A stretch of DNA of 64,000 nt, from positions 1-64,000 of the forward strand of contig NZ_MUZA01000004.1 in NCBI RefSeq assembly GCF_021442385.1, written 5' to 3'. The stretch is from Micromonospora sp. MH99 (lineage in GTDB: Bacteria; Actinomycetota; Actinomycetes; Mycobacteriales; Micromonosporaceae). The translations under genes were made by a program, and so were the position numbers. Below are positions 29,588 through 38,300 of this stretch, one piece after another. Position 1 is the first letter of the stretch; each line of letters opens with the position of its first letter. Under the pieces are notes generated by a model. It was not told the DNA's origin, ran no database searches, and worked only from the letters and a program-made list of their open reading frames with translations.

Positions 29588-29770
29588 TCAGCAGACGCAG
29601 TGGCAGCAGGCCGTGGTGTGGCCGGTGGTCGCGGCGGCGCCGCCGGCCACGGTCTCCAACTGGTCGCGGTCCAGCTCGACCAGACCGGCCGGGTGGGTCT
29701 CGACGGCCTCGGGCGAGGCGGCGCGGCGGTACTCGTCCTTCCAGCTGCTGACGATGTCGGTGATGGACAT
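29588..29770 (-). CDS. lanA: Lanthipeptide precursor, mersacidin/lichenicidin type
   Basis: A 60-residue precursor. The leader (1-44) matches the mersacidin/lichenicidin family pattern: IVSSWKDEYRR, HPAGLVEL, then DQLETVAGG ending in the Gly-Gly cleaved by LanT. The 16-residue core is AAATTGHTTACCHCVC: Thr at 48, 49, 52 and 53, no Ser, and Cys at 55, 56, 58 and 60. Equal numbers of Thr and Cys allow up to four rings, all methyl-type. The terminal Cys60 fits LanD-dependent decarboxylation to aminovinyl-methylcysteine. The ATG has a strong aaagga site. No second precursor is visible beside it. Confidence 0.93.
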   Translation of the reverse strand: MSITDIVSSWKDEYRRAASPEAVETHPAGLVELDRDQLETVAGGAAATTGHTTACCHCVC

Positions 29771-30097
29771 TCGTGGCTCCTTTCGCGACGACCGTCGGCC
29801 TGTCCGGCGGTCGCTGGCAGAAACCAGCCTGCGGGCGGCGGGGGTGCCGGCACATGAGTAGCGGCTACCTCATCCCGGGCCGGTCGTGTCACGCGGACGA
29901 CAACCGAACCGTGGGTTCGGGGCGTCAGGTGTGCAGGCATGTCTGGAAGCTGACGGCGCCACCGGGCGGGAGTGTGTGAGGGTGGGGCCCGCGCCACCCA
30001 GACCGCCGCGCACACACGATCCGGCCGAGCGAGCGGATCGAGGACGGAGATGGCGACCGGGCCCGGGGCGGGCACCCGGCCGGGTTGAAGGGGTTCC
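29771..30097. promoter_or_regulatory. Divergent lanA / regulator control region
   Basis: This 327-base region must carry the promoters of lanA and of the LuxR-type regulator. It contains two palindromes: GTAGC-g-GCTAC (29858-29868), within a wider near-dyad atgagtagc...gctacctcat, and CCGAACC-gtg-GGTTCGG (29904-29920, perfect 17 bp). Either could be the site for the divergent regulator. Confidence 0.6.
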
Positions 30098-32743
30098 GTG
30101 GCTGCATCAGGTGGTTTCGTCGACGGGGGCGCCGGATGGCCGTTCGTCGGCAGGGCGCGCGAGCGTGACCGGGCGGTCGAGGCGCTCACCGCGTCGGCGG
30201 GTTGGGGGGTCCTGCTCACCGGCGATCCGGGGGTGGGCAAGAGCCGACTCCTGGAGGAGGTGCTGGCCGAGGCGCTGCGGCGCCAGCATGTCGTGTTGCG
30301 GGTCACCGCCACTCCGGGCTGGCGTGGCGTGCCGTTCGGCGTGCTCGCCAGCCGGCTGCCCCAGCCGTCGGACGCGAGTGTCGCGGACGTCTTTCGCGAC
30401 GTCGAGCGCCGGCTGCGCGAGGTCGCGGCCGGCCGGGGCGTGGTGGTCGGGGTGGACGACCTCAACTGGCTGGACGACGCGTCCGGGGCGCTCCTGGAAC
30501 GCCTCGTCGTGGGTGGCACCGTGCGGGTGGTCGCGAGTGTCCGGGGTGACGCCCTGGCCGCGGCGCCGGTCGCGGCGTTGCACCGCTTCCGCGCTGTCGA
30601 CCGGGTCCACGTGCCGCCGCTGGACCCGGACGAGACGGCAGTGCTGGTCCGCGAGGGTCTCGGCGGCCCGGTCGACGGCCTGACGGTCGGCGCGCTGTGG
30701 CGGATCAGTCAGGGCAACCCGCTCTTTCTGCGCGAGGCGCTCCGGTGCGGGTTGCGCGATGGCGGTCTGGTCCAGCGCGACGGGATGTGGACGTGGCCCG
30801 CCGAGTCGCTGTGCTCCACGCACCTGTCCGACCTCATCGAGCAGACCCTCGGCACGCTCACCGCCCAGGAGGCCGAGGCGTTGCGGTACGTCGCGCACGC
30901 CGAGCCGGCTCCGCTGGCGCTGATCGAGCGGACCGTCGACCCACCCGTCGCGGAACGGCTCGAGGAGCGCGGCCTGATCCGCCTGGTTCGGCATGACACG
31001 GGCGTGCTGGTGCAGACCAGCCATCCGCTGTACGCCGAGGTGGTCCGCAACCGCACCGGGGAGCTACGGGCCCGCCGGCTGCGCCGGACCCTGGCCGAGG
31101 CGCTGGCGGGCGTCGACGGCGTCGGCACCGAGGCCCGGGCCCGGATCGCGGCCTGGCGGTGCGAGGCGGATCTGCCCGTCGATCCGGACGACCTGCTGGC
31201 GGCGTCGGAGTACGCGTTGCGCCGCCACGACGCGCCGCTGGCCGAGCGGCTGGGCCGGAGGGTCGACTCGGCGCGGGGCGACTGGCAGGTGGGCCGGGCG
31301 TTGGTGGCTCAGGGGCGCGGCGACGAGGCCGACGGGCACCTGGCCCGCGCCGCGGCCGACCTCGACGACGCGCGCGACCGCGCCGAGGCGACGGCGCTGC
31401 GAGCGCTGAACATGTACTGGGGAGAGCGACGGCCCGACCGCGCCCGCGAGGTGATCGACGGGGGCCGTCGTGACCTGCCCGCCGACGCGCGCGCCGGGCT
31501 GCTCGCGGCGGAGGTGGGGATCGCGGCGTTCGGCGGCGACGCGGGGGGCGCCCGCGCCCTGATGGCACGCCTGGCCGCCGACCGGCCCCGGGACCCGCTG
31601 TTGGCGACGGCGGTCGCGGCGTTGCTGCCGTACCTGCTGCTGTTCGACGGGCAGCCGGGGCAGGCGGTGCGGATGTTCGACACCGGCGAGGTCGACATCC
31701 CGGAGACGTGGCCGACGATGCGCGCCGCGACGCAGGCCTGCCACGTGCAGGCGCTGGTGCTGTCCGGGCGACTGCACGACGCCGAGCGGTTGGCGCAACG
31801 CTACTACCGGGACGCGGTCACGCGGGGCGCGGCGGACGCGGTGGGTCTGCTCGCCTTCTCCCTGGGCAAGTGCGCCTACCACGCCGGGCAGATGCGGCGG
31901 TCGATGCGCTGGCTGCACGAGGCACGGACCCTCACCGCCGACCGTACGCTGTTCCCGATCCGCGACTACGTGCTGTCGGCGAACGCGTACGTGGCGGCGC
32001 AGGTGGGTGAGCTGGCGGAGAGCGGGAGGTTGCTGCGGCAGCTCGTCGACGATCGCTCCGACGGCGACGGGCCGCACGGCGGCGGGCTGGTGGCCATCGA
32101 CGCCGAGCTGACCGCGGCCTGGCTGACCGCCGCGGAGGGCCGCCCGGCGACGGCCGTCGCCACGCTGCGGGAGTTGCAGGGGCGGGCCGGGCAGGCGACG
32201 ACGGTCACCGTCGAGTGCCTGCACCTGCTGTCCCGCCTGGAGCCGGGGGCCGCCACCGCCGAGCGGCTGCGCACGGTCACCGCCAACTGTGACAGTCCAC
32301 TGTTCGCGCTGTGGTCCGACTACGCGCACGCGCTCGCCGCCGACGACCCGGCCGCGCTGGAACGCGTCGGCAGCGCCCTGGAGGCGAGCGGCTACCTGAC
32401 GCTCGGGCTGGAGGCCGTGGTCGCCGCCGAGCGGGCCTGCCAGCGTCGAGGCGACCAGCGCCGGGCCAATCTGCTGGCCCGGCGCGCGGACCTGCTGCGG
32501 GAGCGGTGCGGCGGGTACTGGCCCCCGTTGAGCCCCCGGCCGTCGGACCGGGACGGGCTCACCCCCCGGGAGCGGCAGATCTGCGAACTGGCCTCGGCCG
32601 GGCACGACAACGCCGCGATCGCGGCCAAGCTGGTGTTGTCGGTGCGGACGGTGGAGAACCACCTCCAGCGGGCGTACGTGAAGCTCGGCGTGCGGGGCCG
32701 CGGCGGGCTCCCGACGGCGATCGGGGCGCAGCGGGCGGGGTAG
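30098..32743 (+). CDS. LAL-type LuxR transcriptional regulator, lanthipeptide cluster
   Basis: An 881-residue large ATP-binding LuxR regulator. Walker A GDPGVGKS (42-49) and a Walker B-like VVVGVDDLNWLDD form the AAA/STAND ATPase. About 500 residues of helical TPR-like repeats follow. The C terminus holds the LuxR HTH: LTPRERQICELASAGHDNAAIAAKL and SVRTVENHLQRAYVKLGV. The start is GTG 30098. It is divergent from lanA across a region with two palindromes, so it is the likely pathway activator, responding to an unknown ligand sensed by the repeats. Confidence 0.9.
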   Translation: MAASGGFVDGGAGWPFVGRARERDRAVEALTASAGWGVLLTGDPGVGKSRLLEEVLAEALRRQHVVLRVTATPGWRGVPFGVLASRLPQPSDASVADVFRDVERRLREVAAGRGVVVGVDDLNWLDDASGALLERLVVGGTVRVVASVRGDALAAAPVAALHRFRAVDRVHVPPLDPDETAVLVREGLGGPVDGLTVGALWRISQGNPLFLREALRCGLRDGGLVQRDGMWTWPAESLCSTHLSDLIEQTLGTLTAQEAEALRYVAHAEPAPLALIERTVDPPVAERLEERGLIRLVRHDTGVLVQTSHPLYAEVVRNRTGELRARRLRRTLAEALAGVDGVGTEARARIAAWRCEADLPVDPDDLLAASEYALRRHDAPLAERLGRRVDSARGDWQVGRALVAQGRGDEADGHLARAAADLDDARDRAEATALRALNMYWGERRPDRAREVIDGGRRDLPADARAGLLAAEVGIAAFGGDAGGARALMARLAADRPRDPLLATAVAALLPYLLLFDGQPGQAVRMFDTGEVDIPETWPTMRAATQACHVQALVLSGRLHDAERLAQRYYRDAVTRGAADAVGLLAFSLGKCAYHAGQMRRSMRWLHEARTLTADRTLFPIRDYVLSANAYVAAQVGELAESGRLLRQLVDDRSDGDGPHGGGLVAIDAELTAAWLTAAEGRPATAVATLRELQGRAGQATTVTVECLHLLSRLEPGAATAERLRTVTANCDSPLFALWSDYAHALAADDPAALERVGSALEASGYLTLGLEAVVAAERACQRRGDQRRANLLARRADLLRERCGGYWPPLSPRPSDRDGLTPRERQICELASAGHDNAAIAAKLVLSVRTVENHLQRAYVKLGVRGRGGLPTAIGAQRAG

Positions 32744-32788
32744 GCGCGCGGGGGCTCACCCGGTGACCCGCTGGCGTCGATCCGCTGG

Positions 32789-33766
32789 CTAGAGCCGGGC
32801 GTCGCCGGCCGCGGTGGCCTCCTGCACCGCCGAGGTACGACGAACCTCGGCCCGCTGGTCGCCCGCGTCGTCCCGGTCGGCGGCGGCCATCCGGGCCGCC
32901 CGGTTGGCGCCCGGCGCGGCCTGGTCGCCCGTCACGCCGCCGCGGATGCGGTTGTTCGCGGCCACCTGCGCGGCCGGGTTGTTGCCCGTCACCGTCAACT
33001 GGCCGTTGATGATGTTGTCGTCGACGGTGACGCCGCCGGTGGTGGTGGTGACGCTGACGTCCGCGCCCCAGTAGCCGCCGGACGCGCAGCTGTCCAGAGC
33101 GCCGTTCGGGCCGAGCTGGACGCCGCCGAGGTTGCCGGCGAACGTGGCCCGACCCCGCACGGCGCTGCCGCACACGACACTGCCGGTGGCGCTGTTGAGC
33201 ACCGACAGGGTGCCGTCGACGAACGAGTCGTGCACGTCGGTGTAGTAGGTGCCGGTGCTGCTGACGTTGCGCGTCACCTGGGTGCCGCCGTCGAGCCGTA
33301 CCTCACCGGCGCCGACGGTGACGTTCCCGCCGATCGTCGCCGCCTCGGCGAACAGGAAACTGTCGATGGTGGCCGAGCCCTTCGGCCGGACGGTCACCGC
33401 ACCGGTCCGGGCGTTGGAGAGGTAGACCCCGTAGCCGCCGGCGGCCAGCACCACCTGGCCGTCGACTGTCGTCTCGGTGGCGTCGAGGTAGCCGTCGGCG
33501 GCGACGCGTACCTCGCCGCTGACCCGGCCACCGGTCACCACCAGGTTCGCGCCGGCGGCGACTGTGACGTTGCCGGTGATCGTGGTGCCGGTCAGCGCGC
33601 ACGACTCACCGGCCGGGACGAGCAGGTCGTTGGGCACGGTCACCGCACCGCCGGTGCCGATGCAGTGGGTGACCAGGTCGGCGTGGGCGGTGGGCGCCAC
33701 GGCCAGCACCGAGGCGGCGATGACTGCGGTCACGGTGGCCAGCTTGGCGACGGTACGTCCGGGCAT
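32789..33766 (-). CDS. Secreted beta-helix-like protein of unknown function
   Basis: A 325-residue secreted protein. A signal peptide (TVAKLATVTAVIAASVLAVAP...AHA) is followed by an opening CIGTGGAVTVPNDLLV and many short strand-turn units of the kind TITGNVTVAAGANLVV, each with Gly-x-Val and Asn/Thr turns, as expected for a right-handed beta helix. Cys pairs (THC...ESC; VVC...DSC) may be disulfides. A charged Ala/Arg-rich tail ends the protein. Start ATG 33766 has an agggag site; ATG 33802 would overlap the upstream stop (ATGA). It is the last gene of the laccase operon. No enzyme motif is recognised. Confidence 0.65.
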   Translation of the reverse strand: MPGRTVAKLATVTAVIAASVLAVAPTAHADLVTHCIGTGGAVTVPNDLLVPAGESCALTGTTITGNVTVAAGANLVVTGGRVSGEVRVAADGYLDATETTVDGQVVLAAGGYGVYLSNARTGAVTVRPKGSATIDSFLFAEAATIGGNVTVGAGEVRLDGGTQVTRNVSSTGTYYTDVHDSFVDGTLSVLNSATGSVVCGSAVRGRATFAGNLGGVQLGPNGALDSCASGGYWGADVSVTTTTGGVTVDDNIINGQLTVTGNNPAAQVAANNRIRGGVTGDQAAPGANRAARMAAADRDDAGDQRAEVRRTSAVQEATAAGDARL

Positions 33767-33798
33767 CGTGGTACTCCCTGTCGGTGAGATTCGGGTGC

Positions 33799-35328
33799 TC
33801 ATGCGCCGACGTCCGATCCGGCCGCGGCCCGGACGATGGCGCCCTGCTGCCGCTTGGTGAGCGTTCCGGCGCTCACCAGAGCGGTGGTGACCGCCTCGAC
33901 GTGTCGGACGAAGGCGGCGTGGCCGGGGTAGTCGGCGTGTTCGTCGATCAGATCGTTGATGGTGCAGCCGTCGCCGGTGTCGGCGTTGGCCACGCCGGTG
34001 TCGGCACCGTCGATGATCACCGTGTCGCGGGTGTCGGACGCGGGGCAGGCGTCGGTGCCGTCGGCCACCACCGTGAAGGTGCTGGACTGCTCGGCGGCGG
34101 CGTTCCCCGCGGTGTCGGTCGCCCGGTAGCGCAGGGTGTGCGCCCCGGGGGTGCGGACGGTGACCGGGCCGGCGTACGCGGTCCAGCCGCCGGTGTCGAG
34201 CGCGTACTCGACAGACGCCACGCCCGAGCCGGCGTCGGTCGCGGTGACGGTGACGGTCGCCGCGCCGACGTAGGCGCCGTCGGCGTTCCGCTCGCCGGTG
34301 ACCGCAGCGGCCACCGTCGGCGGCGTGTCGTCCTCCTCGGGCGGGGCGACGACGGTGAAGTGGGACATCTGCTCCGCCGACGTGTTGCCGGCGACGTCGG
34401 TGGCCCGGAAGTGCAGCATGTGCATCCCGACCGCGGTCACCACGACCGGGTTCGTGTACGCGGTGAAGGCGGCGTCGTCGAGGGCGTACTCGATGCTGGC
34501 GACGCCCGAGCCGGCGTCGGTGGCGGTGAGCGTGGCGGTGGCCGTACCGACGTAGTTGCCGTCGCCGTCGCGGTCGCCGGCCAGCGCTGCCGTGACCACC
34601 GGCGCGGTGGTGTCCTCCTCGGTCGGTTCGACGATCCGGAACGACACCGAGCCGACAGTGCTCGTGTTGCCGGCCTGGTCGGTGGCCCGGAACTGCACCG
34701 AGTGGTCGCCGACCGCGCTGATGCGCACCGGCTGGGTGTACGGCGCGAAGCTGGTGTCGTCGACCTGGTACTCGACGGTCTGCACGCCCGAGCCGGCGTC
34801 GGTGGCCGTGACGGTCACCGTCGCCGTACCGACGTAGTTGCCGTCCTGATCGCGGTCGCCCGACACGGCGGCGGTGACCGTCGGCGGCGTGGTGTCGTCG
34901 CCTCCCCCGCCGTCGGTGACCACCAGTTCGCCGACCATCTGGCTGTGGCCGGGAATCGAGCAGAAGTAGCGGTACCGGCCCGGGGTCAGCGTGACTGTCG
35001 CCTGGTGGCGGCCGTTGTTGGCGTCGAACGGGCTGGCCAGGATGTTGACTGTGACGTCGTGGTTGTAGCCCTCGGTGCTGGTGTCGAAGGTCAGGGTGTG
35101 CGGCATTCCGGTCGTGTTGCCGGTGGCCGCGCTGTTCTCCCAGATGATCGTCGCCGCGCCGGCCACCGCCTGGGTGGGCGCGGACTTGTAGCGGGTGATG
35201 TTGTCGTCGGCGGTCCAGGTCAGCACCTGGTCCGCGGCAGCGCGCGGTGCGGCCGAGGCGGGTGGCGCCGCCAACGCCGTGACCGTGAGCAGGAGCGCCG
35301 CCACCGCGGCAGTGAGTCGTCGGATCAT
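33799..35328 (-). CDS. Secreted cupredoxin with three Ig-like repeats and GCTINDLID module
   Basis: A 509-residue secreted protein: signal peptide (1-26), then a plastocyanin-like cupredoxin (~30-138) with type-1 copper ligands His in MPHTLTF and Cys/His/Met in YFCSIPGHSQM. Three nearly identical Ig-like (OmpL47-type) repeats of ~95 residues follow, each with TVTATDAGSGV...FRATDxAGN. A C-terminal ~80-residue module (GCTINDLID...FVRHVEAVT) is shared with the next gene upstream in the operon. The copper site suggests electron transfer, plausibly to or from the laccase encoded in the same operon. It follows the multidomain gene by 8 bases. Confidence 0.8.
   Translation of the reverse strand: MIRRLTAAVAALLLTVTALAAPPASAAPRAAADQVLTWTADDNITRYKSAPTQAVAGAATIIWENSAATGNTTGMPHTLTFDTSTEGYNHDVTVNILASPFDANNGRHQATVTLTPGRYRYFCSIPGHSQMVGELVVTDGGGGDDTTPPTVTAAVSGDRDQDGNYVGTATVTVTATDAGSGVQTVEYQVDDTSFAPYTQPVRISAVGDHSVQFRATDQAGNTSTVGSVSFRIVEPTEEDTTAPVVTAALAGDRDGDGNYVGTATATLTATDAGSGVASIEYALDDAAFTAYTNPVVVTAVGMHMLHFRATDVAGNTSAEQMSHFTVVAPPEEDDTPPTVAAAVTGERNADGAYVGAATVTVTATDAGSGVASVEYALDTGGWTAYAGPVTVRTPGAHTLRYRATDTAGNAAAEQSSTFTVVADGTDACPASDTRDTVIIDGADTGVANADTGDGCTINDLIDEHADYPGHAAFVRHVEAVTTALVSAGTLTKRQQGAIVRAAAGSDVGA
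33802..34053 (-). repeat. GCTINDLID module, copy 1 (cupredoxin C terminus)
   Basis: A ~80-residue module beginning CPASDTRDTV, with DTGV, GCTINDLID, AFVRHVEAVT and SDVG. It is clearly homologous to residues ~1013-1095 of the multidomain protein (36000-36246). No family assignment. Confidence 0.7.
34050..34905 (-). repeat. Three tandem Ig-like protein repeats
   Basis: Three ~95-residue repeats, sharing the strings NYVGTAT or AYVGAAT, TATDAGSGV and FRATD/YRATD, are encoded in tandem. The DNA repeats are close enough to be prone to recombination. Confidence 0.8.
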
Positions 35329-35336
35329 CGTCTCTC

Positions 35337-38300
35337 CTAGAGCTCGCGCACGCGGATGTTGCGGAACTCGGTCAGGTCGTTGTCACCGTGGTTCTGCAGG
35401 CCGATGAAGCCGCGCAGGAACTGCCGCAGGTCGGTCGGGGGGTCGCCGGCCCGGGAGGACTCCTTGCCGGGCGTGTTGTCGAACTCGTTGATCACCACGC
35501 CGTTGCGGATCATCGTGTAGTGCTGCCCGACCACCCGGATCTCGTAGTCGTTCCACACGTTCTTCGGCGTGACGCCGGCCTGCGCGAGCGGCACCGGGTC
35601 GAAGTTGTAGACCGAGCCGGTCTTCTGTGGCTCGCCGGACTCTCCGTCGTAGATCTGGATCTCGTGTCCGCAGTAGATCGCCATCCAGGCCGGCGAGGTC
35701 CGGGCCGACCCGACCGTGCCGCAGCTGCCCGGTGGCCGCTGCTCCAGCGGGGTTCGCAGGTCCGGGAAGCGGACGAACACGCCGGTGTTGGCCCGGTTGG
35801 TGCCCGGTGCGATGTCCTTGAACTGCACCTTCAGCGAGAAATCGCCCAACTCCCTGGTGTGCCAGAGCATGCCGAGGCCGCCGCTGGAACGCAGTGCCCC
35901 GTCCGGCTGGATGCTGAACGATCCCGTCGGCGCCTGCTGCCAACCGCGCAGCGACTCGGCGGTGCCGTCGTAGAGCGGCTCGTATCCGGTGCGCCCGTCC
36001 CGGCCGATGTCGGACGCGGCGGCCAGGCGGGTGAGCGTGCCCGCTTCACGGGCGTTGAGCAGGCCGTCGTCCTGCATCGCGCGGGTCACCGCGCTCACGT
36101 GCCGGACGAAGGCGTTGTGGTCGGGCCAGGTGCTCTCGTCGTCGATCAGGTCGTTGATCGTGCACCCCTGCCCGACCGTGCGGCTGGGCACGCCGGTGTC
36201 CGTGTCGCCGAGCCAGACCGTGGCCCGGGAGTCCGGCACCGCGCAGCCGACAGTGACCGTGGTCTGCACCGTCGCCGTCTCGCCGTCGGCGTACGTGACG
36301 GTGAGCTTCGCGGTGTAGGTGCCGACCTTGGCGTACGTGTGCCGGGGGTCGGCCTCGGTCGACGTGGCGCCGTCGCCGAACTCCCACCGGTGGCTCACGC
36401 CGCCGGACTTCGAGCCGGTGAAGGCGATCGTCAACGGCTTGTTCTGCACGGCGACGGAGGTCGCCGCCGGTGCCGGGGTGGGCGCTGTGCCGGTGTAGGT
36501 GATCCGGATGAGCTTCTGGTTGGGGTGCAGGCTGAAGAAGCCGCCTCCGTAGTCGAGCAGGTAGAGCGCGCCGTCCGGGCCGAACTTGGCGTCCATCCAG
36601 CTCTGCAGCTTGGTGTCGCCGTTGCCGCTGGGGATGATGGCCCGCAGCGACTCGGCGTAGACCGGCGGGGTGGCCGTCGGCACGCCGGCGGGGTCGACGG
36701 TGACCGCGACCCGGTTGGCGGCGTTCGACTGGTCGCCGATGAACCACTTCTCGTCCCAGTACGCCGGCCACGCCACCGTGCTGTCCGGATCGACCCGGTC
36801 GCGGTGGTAGGTGGGACCGGACATGATGGCCTGCCCGCCGCCGCGCAGGTACGGCTGCGTGTAGGTGGCGTCGGCCGCGACGTACGTCGGGAGGCCGCTG
36901 CCGTCGGTGCGCTTCGGGAAGACCGGTCCGCCGCCGTCCGGCGAGTACCAGATCATGTTGTCCCGGGCCGCCGGGATGTCCACCAGCCCGGTGTTACGCG
37001 GTGAGGTGTTCTTCAGGTCGCCGCAGTCGTACCAGCCGGTCAGCACCGTCGCGTCGGTGCTGCTGCGGTCCCGGTACGGCTGCCGGTTGCCCATGCAGTA
37101 CGGCCAGCCCTGGTTGCCGGCCGACGTGATGATCGTGGCGGTCTCGTACTTGGCCGGGCCGAGGGTGGGGCTGGGCGACGAGGCGTCCGGGCCGACCCAG
37201 CCGGCGGTCAGCCACTGGTGCTCCGGGTCGATCTGGAGGCGGGCGATGTTGCGGACGCCCATCACGTAGATCTCCGGGCGGGTCTTCTCGGTGCCGGGCG
37301 GGAACAGGTTGCCCTCCGGGATGGTGTACGTCCCGTCCGCCTCCGGGTGGATCCGGATGATCTTGCCGGCGAGGTCGTTGGTGTTACCCGCCGTACGACG
37401 GGCGTCCTGGAACGAGATGCCCTGGTACTCCTGCGTCCAGTTGTTACCGGAGTAGCCCTGCGACCCCTCGGAGGAGTTGTTGTCGCCGGAGCCGACGTAG
37501 AGGTTGCCCTTCGCGTCGAACGCCATGCCGCCACCGGCGTGGCAGCAGCTGTGGATCTGCACCGGGAACTTCAGCAGGTCCTTGCGGGTGGCCTGGTCGA
37601 TGGTCTGCGCCTCGCGGTCGTAGGTGAACCGCGAGACGGTGCGCTGCCCGACCCGCTGCACCCGGTCGATCGACTCGTGCGGCATCCAGTAGACGTAGAG
37701 CCAGCCGTTGTCGGCGAACTTCGGGTCGGGCACGATGCCGAGCAGGCCCTCCTCGTTCTTCACCAACTCCGAGCCGCTGCCCCGGTTGCCCATCACCTCC
37801 AGGGTGGTGAGCAGCTTGACCTGCTTGGTCCGCGGGTCCCAGGAGTGGATGGTGCCGCAGCCCAGGCCGACGTTCGGGTCGTTCCAGTCCGCGATCGGGC
37901 CGGTCGGGCAGGCCGCCTTGCCGACGTAGAAGACCGTGCCGTCCGGCGCGATGGTGAGCCCGTGCGGCTCGCCGATCTGGTCCAGCTGGCCGGTCTGGTT
38001 GGCGGCGGTGAGCCGCTCCACCTTGTAGTTCGCCGCGATCGTCGCCTGACAGTCGCCGCGTACGCGGCCGGTGGTCCAGTTCAGCGCCCCGGCCAGGTGC
38101 GTACGGAACGCCTCCTCGCCGTAGCTGCCCTCGGTGTGGCCCATGCCGGTGTAGAACGACCGGCCGCCGTCGTAGTCCCGGCACCAGGACACCGGGTGGA
38201 ACGGGCCGTTGGCGCCCGGACCCGGGTCGTAGTGCCGTTCCTCGACCTGGGCGAGGGTGTGCACGCTGCCGATCGGGTTCGGGTCCCAGTTGTCCCAGCG

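Noticed and set aside
29506..30519. Extension of LanM upstream through lanA
   Set aside because: The frame runs antisense to the LAL gene and over lanA in another frame. The LanM start at 29505 gives the normal length.
33767..33802. Start of the beta-helix-like protein at ATG 33802
   Set aside because: It overlaps the upstream stop (ATGA), which is possible, but the internal ATG at 33766 has the better ribosome-binding site and a normal signal peptide. Left as an alternative.
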